Assembly (NCBI GenBank): GCA_900109895.1
Contig: FOBR01000004.1
Location: forward strand, 228,332-292,331
DNA: 64,000 nucleotides
Source of the DNA: a bacterium A37T11
GTDB taxonomy: Bacteria; Bacteroidota; Bacteroidia; Sphingobacteriales; Sphingobacteriaceae
Direction: 5' to 3'
Position numbers and translations under genes: made by a program. This document shows positions 54,946 to 64,000 of the stretch, piece after piece (position 1 is the stretch's first letter; the number at the start of each line of letters is the position of its first letter). Under the pieces are notes generated by a model. The model worked only from the letters and a program-made list of their open reading frames with translations, had not been told where the DNA came from and searched no databases.

Positions 54946-55419
54946 TTATTTCGCACGCTTTTCTTGAAAAAAGACCTTTACCAGGTTTGAACAAGTAACC
55001 TCAAGTATCCCGCCGGTCACTGTAGTCTTCGGATGGACAATACCAGGATTAATCGTAGAGTAACCGCGTTTTTCATCGCGTGCACCAAATACAATGCGGC
55101 TTACCTGGGCCCAATAAGTAGCTCCTGCACACATTACGCAAGGCTCAATCGTGACATAAAGCGTACAATCTTTTAGATATTTGGCCCCAATATAATTGGC
55201 CGCAGCCGTGATCGCCTGCATTTCCGCATGTGCAGTGACATCATTGAGCGTTTCAGTCAGGTTATGTCCACGGCCTATGATACGCCCATTATGTACCACT
55301 ACTGCACCAATAGGCACCTCATCCTTTCGTAAAGCCAGTTCAGCTTCCTTCAAAGCCTCTTTCATAAAGAACTCATCCGAAACCGTATCGTTGATATCTT
55401 CAAAATTAATGTATTTCAT
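54946..55419 (-). CDS. tadA: tRNA-specific adenosine-34 deaminase
   Basis: The 157-residue cytidine-deaminase-fold enzyme has the zinc site His in VTAHAEMQAI (with the proton-shuttling Glu) and the Cys pair in TIEPCVMCAGA. The surrounding residues AELALRKDEVPIGAVVV and the C-terminal VFFQEKRAK match TadA, which converts A34 to inosine in tRNA-Arg(ACG). Related guanine deaminases share the zinc motif, but the EPCVMCAGA context favours TadA. It lies 21 bases after csaA on the same strand. Confidence 0.9.
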   Translation of the reverse strand: MKYINFEDINDTVSDEFFMKEALKEAELALRKDEVPIGAVVVHNGRIIGRGHNLTETLNDVTAHAEMQAITAAANYIGAKYLKDCTLYVTIEPCVMCAGATYWAQVSRIVFGARDEKRGYSTINPGIVHPKTTVTGGILEVTCSNLVKVFFQEKRAK

Positions 55420-55440
55420 TTTTTTAAGCGAAAGGCCAAA

Positions 55441-55779
55441 TCAAATAAGTTTACTGCCATTTGGAACGTTTCGTTCCACACTAGCCAATACTATATCCCC
55501 ATTTTCATCTGCAAATCCCGTTACAAGACATTCTGACATGAAATTGGCGATCTGCTTTTTTGGAAAGTTAACCACAGCGACCACTTGTTTACCCATTAAA
55601 TCCTGTTTGTGGTAGTGAACCGTAATCTGTGCTGAACTTTTACGGACGCCGATTTTCTCTCCGAAATCAATAGTCAACTGATAGGCTGGTTTGCGGGCTT
55701 TTGGAAAATCTTCCACAGCCAGTATGGTCCCTACTCTAAGCTCTATCTTTTCAAAATCCCCCCAAGTGATCTCTTCCAT
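55441..55779 (-). CDS. csaA: tRNA-binding, chaperone-like protein CsaA
   Basis: The 112-residue OB-fold (tRNA_bind) protein has the CsaA signature ELRVGTILAVEDFPKARKPAYQLTIDFGEKIGVRKSSAQIT and GKQVVAVVNFPKKQIANFMSE, ending PNGSKLI. It forms dimers that bind tRNA or unfolded protein. Length is standard. It precedes tadA and follows thiH after a 44-base gap. Confidence 0.92.
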   Translation of the reverse strand: MEEITWGDFEKIELRVGTILAVEDFPKARKPAYQLTIDFGEKIGVRKSSAQITVHYHKQDLMGKQVVAVVNFPKKQIANFMSECLVTGFADENGDIVLASVERNVPNGSKLI

Positions 55780-55823
55780 GGTTCAAAACTACCACTTTTG
55801 GCGGAAAGCAGAAAGCGGAAATC

Positions 55824-56930
55824 TTATTGCAAAGAAGTGTCCCAATCTTTCCACACCACCTGATAACCGGCTTGCTCAATAACTGTGGCCATTTCTTTCG
55901 GACTGCGGTCATCGTCAATTTCAAATTGCTCCAGGCTCTCCGGAGCTACGGCATAACCTCCCGGATTGGTTTTGGAGCCGGCACTGATGGAAGTAATACC
56001 CAGCTTGATGATGTGATTGCGGAAGGAACGGCTTTCACGCGTAGACATAGACAATTCCACCTCGCCATTCAGCAAGCGGTACGCGCAGATCAATTGAACC
56101 AGCTCCCGGTCGGTGATCACTGTTTTCGGTTCCAAGCCACCAACATGTGGCCTTAGCCGCGGAAAGGAAATGGAAAACTTGCTTTTCCAGTACTGCCTTT
56201 GCAAATAATGCAAGTGCGCCGCCGTAAAAAAACTATCCGTACGCCAATCATCCAACCCTAACAGGGCACCCACGCCTATCTTATGGATACCAGCCCTTCC
56301 CACGCGATCAGGAGTTTCCAGTCGGTACTGAAAATTGGACTTTTTGCCTTTCGGGTGATGCATTTTGTAATCTTCCTCGTGGTAGGTTTCCTGATACACC
56401 AATATCGTATTCACCCCCAATTCATGCAATTCTGCATAATCTTGTTCATCTAGCGGCTGCACCTCCATGGCCACATGCGCAAAGTGAGCCGTTACCACCG
56501 GCAGCATCTTGCGGAAGTACTCCATCCCTACCAGTTGCTTGGCCTCCCCGGTCACCAGCAGAATGTGCTGGTACCCCATTTCCTTCACTGCGGCAATTTC
56601 CTGCAGCAGTTCTAACGTGTTCAGCGTTTTTCGGGGAATCTGGTTGTCCAGACTGAAACCGCAATACGTACAAATATTCTGACATTCATTTGACAAGTAC
56701 AGCGGCGCATACAACTGCATAGTTTTTCCAAACCGTCTCACGGTTTCCTGGTGGCTCATTGCAGCCATCTGCTCCAAAAAAGGAGCTGCAGCAGGAGAGA
56801 TGAGCGCTTTAAAATCCTCCAGCGTACGCTTTTTCCGTGCCAGCGCGCAACTTACATCCGCAGCCGTTTTTTTATAAATGCCCGCATGGACCTCGTGCCA
56901 ATCATACGAATCAAAAATTTCCGTAAACAT
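55824..56930 (-). CDS. thiH: 2-iminoacetate synthase (radical SAM)
   Basis: The 368-residue enzyme has the radical-SAM cluster motif CQNICTYCGFS (Cys-x3-Cys-x2-Cys) near residue 85, the glycine-rich LVTGEAKQLVGMEYF, and the end pattern SAGSKTNPGGY plus QFEIDDDRSPKEM. It cleaves tyrosine to dehydroglycine for the thiazole ring of thiamine, acting with ThiG and ThiS. It is the last gene of the operon, 21 bases after thiG. Confidence 0.95.
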   Translation of the reverse strand: MFTEIFDSYDWHEVHAGIYKKTAADVSCALARKKRTLEDFKALISPAAAPFLEQMAAMSHQETVRRFGKTMQLYAPLYLSNECQNICTYCGFSLDNQIPRKTLNTLELLQEIAAVKEMGYQHILLVTGEAKQLVGMEYFRKMLPVVTAHFAHVAMEVQPLDEQDYAELHELGVNTILVYQETYHEEDYKMHHPKGKKSNFQYRLETPDRVGRAGIHKIGVGALLGLDDWRTDSFFTAAHLHYLQRQYWKSKFSISFPRLRPHVGGLEPKTVITDRELVQLICAYRLLNGEVELSMSTRESRSFRNHIIKLGITSISAGSKTNPGGYAVAPESLEQFEIDDDRSPKEMATVIEQAGYQVVWKDWDTSLQ

Positions 56931-56951
56931 GCTTATGTCTAAATAATCCTT

Positions 56952-57719
56952 TTATACATCCAAAAATGCGGTCAGCGGGCTGCTTGCTTGCGCACCCTGC
57001 TTTACGTCTGGCAATCCCGTTTCAAAAGCCAACCTCCCTGCTATCACCGCCATGCGGAAAGCATCTGCCATTGCAACAGGGTCGGCCGAAATCGCTACTG
57101 CCGTATTCACCAACACCGCGTCGGCCCCAATCTCCATAGCCTGAGCAGCATGGCTGGGCGCCCCGATGCCCGCATCAACCACAACAGGAACACGCGCCTG
57201 GTCAATAATAATTTCCAGCATATCCAACGTGGTTAAACCTTTATTGCTCCCTATTGCCGAGCCTAGCGGCATAACCGCCGCCGTGCCTACTTCTTCCAGC
57301 CGCTTGCATAAAACCGGATCGGCACCACAATAAGGCAATACTACAAATCCCAGCTTCACCAGCTCTTCTGCCGCAAGCAACGTCTCGATCGGATCGGGCA
57401 TCAAGTATCGGGGATCAGGATGAATTTCTAATTTCACCCAATTGGTCTCAAGTGCCTCACGAGCCAATTGCGCGGCAAATACAGCTTCCTTTGCCGTCCT
57501 TACCCCCGAAGTATTGGGCAGTAAATGGATTTTGGGGTGCTTCAGATGGCTAAGTAGCTCATTTTGGTCGGCATGCTGATGCTCCACCCGTTTCAGGGCC
57601 ACCGTAACCAACTCGCTTCCGGACGATAAAATAGCGTGCTCCATCATCGTAGCGGAACTATATTTTCCCGTACCTAAAAATAACCGGGATGAAAACGTCT
57701 TATTAGCAATAGTTATCAT
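56952..57719 (-). CDS. thiG: Thiazole synthase
   Basis: The 255-residue TIM-barrel enzyme begins [19 protein letters not shown] and includes the imine-forming Lys in [17 protein letters not shown], the phosphate loop [12 protein letters not shown] and [27 protein letters not shown]. It condenses deoxyxylulose phosphate, dehydroglycine and ThiS thiocarboxylate into the thiazole. Its ATG overlaps the stop of the fused ThiE gene (ATGA). Confidence 0.95.
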   Translation of the reverse strand: MITIANKTFSSRLFLGTGKYSSATMMEHAILSSGSELVTVALKRVEHQHADQNELLSHLKHPKIHLLPNTSGVRTAKEAVFAAQLAREALETNWVKLEIHPDPRYLMPDPIETLLAAEELVKLGFVVLPYCGADPVLCKRLEEVGTAAVMPLGSAIGSNKGLTTLDMLEIIIDQARVPVVVDAGIGAPSHAAQAMEIGADAVLVNTAVAISADPVAMADAFRMAVIAGRLAFETGLPDVKQGAQASSPLTAFLDV

Positions 57720-58930
57720 GCTGTTATATGTCCTAAGAGTTCACGGCATGCCCTCTCAGGCGCAGCATGCCGATGTATAATACCAGACAGGGCCACGCCG
57801 TGCACACCAGCCTGCAATAATGAAGAAATATCATCGGCATCAATCCCACCTATAGCTACCACCGGAATCGCAATTTGCTCCTGGTGCATGCCTTGGAGCA
57901 GCTGCCGGTAACCATCTAGCCCCAATATCGGGCTCAGTTTATCTTTCGTGCGGGTAAAACGAAAAGGCCCCACACCAAGGTAATCGATAGGATAACGCGA
58001 AAGCTCCCGGATGTCCTCCAGCGTATTGGCCGTAGCTCCAATTATCTTATCCGGACCCAGGATTTGCCGGGCCTCCGAAGGATGCCCGTCTTCCTTTCCC
58101 AAGTGCACCCCATCAGCATCCACGGCTTTCGCCAAAAGCGGGTCATCGTTAATGATGAATGTGGCGCCATAACTACGGGCAATGGGTAATAATTTTTCGG
58201 CGGTTTCGCGGCGCAATGCATCCGAAACATTTTTCATCCGGAATTGCACCCAACGGCAGCCACCCCAGCACACATCATGCACCTGCTGCTCCATGGAGTA
58301 TCCATCTACCAAATGGGTAATATAATGCAGCGGCGCAATTCGCTTTTCGATTTTCGATTTTCGCTTTAAGCTTATTGCCTCCCTAAACCGGGCTACCGGC
58401 TCTGCGTCCTGCCAAAGAAACCCCATAAAGGCAGCCGCATCAAACCCCCACATTTCCAATTCGGGCAAATGATGTGGACAAACCCCACCAAGTGCCACCA
58501 GTTTATTGCTTCGCTTAATGTTACCCATAGCCTTTAAAGAGGCATTTGCTGTATATCCCGGCTTCGATATGCTATTAAACAGCGGGCTGATAAAAATCCG
58601 GCTAGCGACGAGTGAGGCCGCATGAAATTCCTGAATGCCGTGCGACGACGTTGATATCTCCATCCCATTCCGCCTATCCACCCTGCCCAGATCATTGAGT
58701 TTCACATGAAAACCTCCCAAACCTACATCCATAGCTAATTCGGCGTTGTCGTGCAGAATAATCTTCGGATACCAGCAAGTCGAAATCTGTTTAATAAGCC
58801 GTTCTAAATCTGCAGAAGGCATGCCGGGCTTACGGATATGGAGCCAGTCAAGACCTTCTTCAAACAGCGTTTGTAGAATCCGGGCTTCACTGGGCATCAG
58901 TCCTTCGGCGGTAATTACAACTAATTCCAC
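57716..58930 (-). CDS. thiE: Tandem fusion: TenI-like domain plus thiamine-phosphate synthase
   Basis: The start is a GTG at 58930, one base after the ThiC stop; the longer frame from 58966 lies inside thiC. The ~404-residue protein has two TIM barrels. Residues 1-195 are TenI-like ([48 protein letters not shown]). Residues about 205-404 are a complete Thi[44 protein letters not shown]. ThiE joins the pyrimidine and thiazole phosphates; TenI/ThiE-like paralogues aromatise the thiazole tautomer. In related genomes these are commonly separate genes. Confidence 0.88.
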   Translation of the reverse strand: MELVVITAEGLMPSEARILQTLFEEGLDWLHIRKPGMPSADLERLIKQISTCWYPKIILHDNAELAMDVGLGGFHVKLNDLGRVDRRNGMEISTSSHGIQEFHAASLVASRIFISPLFNSISKPGYTANASLKAMGNIKRSNKLVALGGVCPHHLPELEMWGFDAAAFMGFLWQDAEPVARFREAISLKRKSKIEKRIAPLHYITHLVDGYSMEQQVHDVCWGGCRWVQFRMKNVSDALRRETAEKLLPIARSYGATFIINDDPLLAKAVDADGVHLGKEDGHPSEARQILGPDKIIGATANTLEDIRELSRYPIDYLGVGPFRFTRTKDKLSPILGLDGYRQLLQGMHQEQIAIPVVAIGGIDADDISSLLQAGVHGVALSGIIHRHAAPERACRELLGHITA

Positions 58931-58931
58931 C

Positions 58932-60922
<1,991 letters not shown>

Positions 60923-60984
60923 CCTTTCATTTCGTTTTTTGTTAAAAAATGAAACTTTAGGAGCGCCACCAATGAGGTGAGGTC

Positions 60985-61078
60985 TTCACTTTTCCCTTCG
61001 CAGGCATTATCCTGAGCAGGTTATGAGGGTTATTTCTCAGCCGTCCGAACTAAATTCCGGAGCAGCACCCCTAAAGCA
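60985..61078 (-). ncRNA. TPP riboswitch (THI element)
   Basis: Read on the minus strand, the leader has AGGGGTGCTGC, then GGACGGCTGAGAAATAACCC, CATAACCTGCTCAGGAT and AATGCCTGCGAAGGGA, the conserved CUGAGA and ACCUG-GGAUAAUGCC-GCGAAGGGA blocks of the thiamine-pyrophosphate aptamer. The variable P3a arm TCCG...CGGA is present. The aptamer lies 63 bases before the thiS ATG. Between them GTGA/TCAC and CACC/GGTG pairs may form the switching structure. Binding of TPP should turn off the thi operon. Confidence 0.93.
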
Positions 61079-61083
61079 CGAAG

Positions 61084-61115
61084 CAAACATAGCAAAACAT
61101 TTGCTTATCAACAAA
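61084..61115 (-). promoter_or_regulatory. Promoter of the thiamine operon
   Basis: On the minus strand TTTG (61115-61112), 20 bases, TATGTTTG (61091-61084) fits the Bacteroidota consensus. Transcription would begin about 61077, right at the 5' end of the riboswitch. Confidence 0.65.
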
Positions 61116-61126
61116 AATAACAATAA

Positions 61127-61560
61127 TTTAGCTCCCAAATAGAATCACAGGCTAATATCGCCCTACTTCAGCAACTCAAAACGGGCAATCTTCATGCCCT
61201 GGAGCAGATTTATGCCCGATTTCAACGACCATTGCTTGCAAAAGCCCTTTACTTGCTCAAAGATGAGGCCGCAGCCGAAGACCTCGTGCAAACCATTTTC
61301 ATTGAATTCTGGCAAAAACAATTATACCTGCAAATAGAAGAATCGCTGGAGGGTTATCTGTTTCGGGCAGTCCATAACCGTAGCCTCAATGAGATCAAAC
61401 GACTTCAAAGGTTAACGCACCGCGCCGAGGGTTACTTACAGGAGCTTGATGAGGCCGTAGACCCCAAAGAACCCGAGATCGGCGAGGATAAAGAAAGTAT
61501 CATGTCCCTGTTGGACGAACGATACCATCCGCGAATACTTCGTATACCATTCAGGCAACA
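61127..61560 (+). pseudogene. ECF sigma factor remnant, both ends lost
   Basis: The frame opens after a stop at 61124-61126 and reads SQANIALLQQLKTGNLHALEQIYARFQRPLLAKALYLLKDEAAAEDLVQTIFIEFWQKQ, region 2 of an ECF sigma factor, then LEGYLFRAVHNRSLNEIKRLQ. No ATG, GTG or TTG precedes the homology, the first TTG being at 61232 inside region 2. After about codon 120 the sequence becomes unrelated (LLDERYHPRILRIPFRQH) and stops at 61560; the DNA-binding region 4 is absent. It cannot function. Its relatives normally head FecR/SusC/SusD loci. Confidence 0.8.
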
Positions 61561-61676
61561 TTGACAACATTTGCCATAACCGGGTGTAAAAAATTTGTTG
61601 AAGTGGAAACACCACCCACTAAAACAAGTACGGAAAACGCTTTCAAAAGTGATTACACAGCAGCAGCAGCTCACCG
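61561..61676 (+). pseudogene. SusD lipoprotein N-terminal fragment
   Basis: In a different frame from the sigma remnant, the sequence reads TLTTFAITGCKKFVEVETPP and then TKTSTENAFKSDYTAAAA, the lipoprotein signal end, Cys and opening of a SusD protein. It breaks off at the start of IS66 sequence. FecR and SusC that should lie between sigma and SusD are gone, so a deletion of several kilobases is implied. Confidence 0.72.
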
Positions 61677-61763
61677 GTTTGTGTTATTTATCCCAACGGG
61701 GTGAGGCTTGAGGTTGAAAGCATGGATCTGGTTCTCTTGTCGCGTCTGATCAGGTTGTATTGA
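61677..61763 (+). pseudogene. IS66 first small ORF (TnpA), C-terminal fragment
   Basis: Only the last 27 or so codons remain: VIYPNGVRLEVESMDLVLLSRLIRLY, ending in TGA that overlaps the next ATG (TGATG), the usual translational coupling in IS66. The 5' part is replaced by the SusD fragment. Confidence 0.7.
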
Positions 61764-62116
61764 TGTTCAGTTTGGGGTCATCGCATGTTTATTTTTTGTA
61801 CCGCGGCCACTGCGACATGCGCAAAAGTTTTGATGGGTTGTGCGGCTTGGTCATCAATGAGCTTGGCCGGATTGCCACCAGCGGGGAAGTATTCGTCTTT
61901 CTGAACCGACGTTGCACCCATATGAAACTCTTGCATTGGGAGCATGGGGGCTTTGTGCTGTATTACAAGAGACTGGAAAGCGGCACTTTCCCCATACCCA
62001 AAGCGCTGGGGACAGGTATGTCATTGGAATGGTCTGAACTGGTGCTGATGGTGGAAGGGATCCTGGTAGAGAAGAGTTCCAAAAGACGGCGCTTCCGTTT
62101 GAAAAAAGCGGGCTAA
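61763..62116 (+). CDS. IS66 Orf2 accessory protein (TnpB)
   Basis: The 117-residue protein starts at ATG 61763 (a TTG three bases earlier is not needed). It has the TnpB pattern LYRGHCDMRKSFDGLCGLV, GEVFVFLNRRCTHMKLLHWEHGGFVLYYKRLESGTF and WSELVLMVEGI. IS66 needs this protein for transposition, but its DNA-level role is not established. The frame is intact although the element around it is broken. Confidence 0.92.
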   Translation: MFSLGSSHVYFLYRGHCDMRKSFDGLCGLVINELGRIATSGEVFVFLNRRCTHMKLLHWEHGGFVLYYKRLESGTFPIPKALGTGMSLEWSELVLMVEGILVEKSSKRRRFRLKKAG

Positions 62117-62177
62117 AAAGAATAAAAAAAGTGAATTTATTTTTGCTGTTTACTCCTGTTATACTTATCTTTATGGC

Positions 62178-63490
62178 ATGGAAACAGCACTGGAATCCCT
62201 GTCAAAAAGCCAGCTTATTGCCCTGGTGAAGGAGCGGGATACGGCTGTTTCCAACCGGGATGCAAAGATCATCCACCTGGACCAGGAGGTGGGTTACCTG
62301 AAAGCCCAGGTGGAGATGTACAAACGGATGCAGTTCGGCCAGAAACGGGAACGCTTTGAAGGGGACAGCCAGCAAATGGCCTTGCCCTTTGAGGCAGCCC
62401 CCCCAAGTAGCGGAACAACAACAGCTGGAAGAACAGATCAGCTATACATAAAGGCCGCGCAGCCCTTCCTGCCCATTTGCCGGTAGTGGAAGTGGAGATC
62501 CACCCCGAAGGTGATTTGAGCAGCCTGGTTTGCATAGGCAAGGAAGTGACCGAGGAACTGGACTACGAACCGGCCAGGTTCTTTATCCGGCGCTACATCC
62601 GCTACAAATATGCACCAAAAAACGGGGAAGGCGTACGCATTGGTGAATTGCCTGAACGGGTCATTGACAAAGGTATTCCCGGATCCGGCCTGCTGGCCAG
62701 CATCCTGGTGGATAAATACATGGACCATCTGCCGCTATACCGCCAGAAACAACGCTTCGCCCGGGAAAATATCCAAATAGCCTCCTCCACGATAGAAGGC
62801 TGGACCAAAGAAGCCCTTCTCAAACTCCACCCGCTTTATGACCAGCTTATGTTTGATATCAAAGCAAAAGGTTATTTACAGGTGGACGAGACGCCGTTAA
62901 AGGTCTTGGAAAGTGATAAAAAAGGTGCCTGCCACCAGGGTTACTATTGGGTATACCATAGCCCCATGGATGATATTACACTGTTTGACTACCAGCCCAC
63001 GCGGGGGATGGTGGCCACTAAAAGCATGCTGGACAGCTTCAGGGGTTACCTGCAAACAGATGGATATGCCGTATACGAAAAGCATGGCAGGCGGAAGGAA
63101 GTGACCCATTTGGCCTGCTGGGCACATGCCAGGCGGGAATATGAACGGGCGTTGGATAACGACAAACCAAAAGCACAGCATGCCCTCACCCTGATCCAGC
63201 AATTATACGCGGTGGAACGGAAGGCGAAAGAAGAACAACTGGATGCATTAAGGATCAAAGAATTACGGTTAAAAGAGTCACTCCCGGTACTCAATGAACT
63301 GGGCAAATGGATCTTTACAGAAGTTAAAAACACCCTGCCCAAAAGCCAGATTGGAAAAGCCATGCAGTACAGTATGGCCCGCTGGGATGCCCTGAGTGCC
63401 TATTTATATGACGGGAATCTCCGGATTGACAACAACCCGGTTTATCCAAACTTTTCCATTATCCAAACTTTCGGTTTAACAGCTGCATAA
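62178..63490 (+). pseudogene. IS66 transposase (TnpC), frameshifted and truncated
   Basis: The start METALESLSKSQLIALVKERD and coiled coil are in frame one to about 62403. VAEQQQLEEQISYT then continues in frame two to about 62447, and GRAALPAHLPVVEVEIHPEGD onward in frame three, so two frame changes separate the N-terminus from the DDE domain. The third segment keeps DDE residues (DETPLKVL, YLQTDGYAVYE) but after YLYDGNLRIDNN it ends in an unrelated tail, losing the catalytic Glu region (NNLVENAIRP in family members). It is inactive. Confidence 0.88.
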
Positions 63491-63730
63491 TCAGCATTCT
63501 GCCAACTAAAAGTTGGGATAATATTATCGTACATTGTGTCCGCAATACTTCGTTAAAATTTAATATATGTTTTTGATTGTTAGGTAAATATGTGGAAAAC
63601 TTTTTGAAATAATATTTTAATAAACACTTGACAATCTGTATCTTAATAGGATTTTCTCACGATTCTGTTAAGTATGATCATCAAGGGCAAGAATATATAC
63701 AATGTATTAATTATAAACATTTTAAATAAA
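63491..63730. other. AT-rich junction region between two insertion sequences
   Basis: A hairpin CCAACTaaaAGTTGG lies at 63502-63516. The 15-base string TCCGCAATACTTCGT at 63539-63553 nearly repeats 61528-61543 (one base longer there). No gene is seen; the terminal inverted repeat of the following transposase element should lie here but was not identified. Confidence 0.4.
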
Positions 63731-64000
63731 ATGTCAACTATCAATAAATGTAGGCAACGTTTTTTAATTGAGACGTTTATTCTCTTTCTGAGCATAAAAG
63801 GTCGTGTCAACTTTCTCCAGCTGGGGAGGTATGGCAAATATAAGGAACAAAGGTATAGAATCCAATTTCAGCGGGAGTTTGACTTCCTGTCCTTTAATAG
63901 CCAGCTGCTCCGGGAGCATGGAAGCGGCAATTGTGTGCTTGCTGCCGATCCCAGTTTTGTTAGCAAAGCAGGTAAGGCAACTCCCGGTGTTGGTTATTTC
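63731..64000 (+). CDS. DDE transposase, N-terminal part (cut by window edge)
   Basis: The frame is open from ATG 63731 through 90 codons to the window end. It starts MSTINKCRQRFLIETFILFL and continues RVNFLQLGRYGKYKEQRYR and CVLAADPSFVSKAGKATPGVGYF, where the Asp of AADPSF looks like the first catalytic residue of a DDE transposase. This kind of protein is common in Bacteroidota insertion sequences related to IS4/IS701; the exact family is not certain. It is downstream of the IS66 remnant. Confidence 0.75.
   Translation, partial: MSTINKCRQRFLIETFILFLSIKGRVNFLQLGRYGKYKEQRYRIQFQREFDFLSFNSQLLREHGSGNCVLAADPSFVSKAGKATPGVGYF

Larger units (their letters stand above)
61677..63490 (+). mobile_element. 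IS66-family insertion sequence remnant
   Basis: The element keeps the IS66 gene order: the end of the first small protein, an intact second small protein (TnpB) and a broken transposase. The left part is cut inside the first gene and the right part inside the transposase C-terminus. No terminal inverted repeats or target duplications can be recognised, consistent with deletion at both ends. Confidence 0.85.

Noticed and set aside
63643..63837. 64-codon minus-strand frame near the right edge
   Set aside because: It lies opposite the transposase start and AT-rich junction; the plus-strand transposase frame has clear family motifs, so this is a shadow.

Overview
The window comes from a Bacteroidota chromosome, most likely a Sphingobacteriaceae relative. 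The signs are SusC/SusD pairs with FecR and ECF sigma factors, DUF4270 and LytS/LytR-type proteins, starts without Shine-Dalgarno sequences, and promoters of the Bacteroidota form TTG(n~20)TAnnTTTG. No rRNA, tRNA or CRISPR array was seen.

Layout. 0-9.8 kb (minus strand): a sigma/FecR/SusC/SusD nutrient-uptake locus headed by a GH76 endo-mannanase. A DUF4143-type ATPase flanked by nested palindromes sits between sigma factor and FecR, and palindromic interspersed repeats are read in frame inside FecR and SusC. 10-16.2 kb: two secreted peptidases (S9B DPP-IV, M1) and a secreted dehydrogenase/cytochrome c lipoprotein. 16.4-26.9 kb: an exopolysaccharide operon with flippase, five glycosyltransferases, polymerase, a beta-helix lipoprotein and a priming sugar-phosphate transferase. 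26.9-30.2 kb: a split YeeE-type transporter, HU, then a decaying stretch with an aldo/keto reductase remnant, an FMN reductase and an internally deleted superoxide dismutase. 30.4-38.4 kb: SirB1-like protein, OxyR, an S24 repressor facing an unknown gene and an MNT-HEPN gene with an operator-covered promoter between them, a glycosyltransferase, MiaE and MsrA. 38.5-45 kb: a TolC/MacA/MacB export operon with a divergent LytS/LytR pair. 45-53 kb: cell-envelope lipoproteins, a two-component system and an outer-membrane barrel. 53-56 kb: quinone-oxidoreductase-like protein, intact SOD, TadA, CsaA. 56-61.1 kb: TPP-riboswitch-controlled thiS-thiC-thiE(fusion)-thiG-thiH. 61.1-64 kb: a scar of sigma-factor, SusD and IS66 fragments, then the start of another transposase.

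The best candidate for an undescribed system is the S24 repressor / 204-residue unknown protein / MNT-HEPN module at 33.4-35.8 kb: the divergent promoter contains two symmetric operator-like sites that overlap its -7 element. The second is the ATPase cassette at 6.6-8.0 kb. All family assignments were made by reading motifs by eye; no database search was run.
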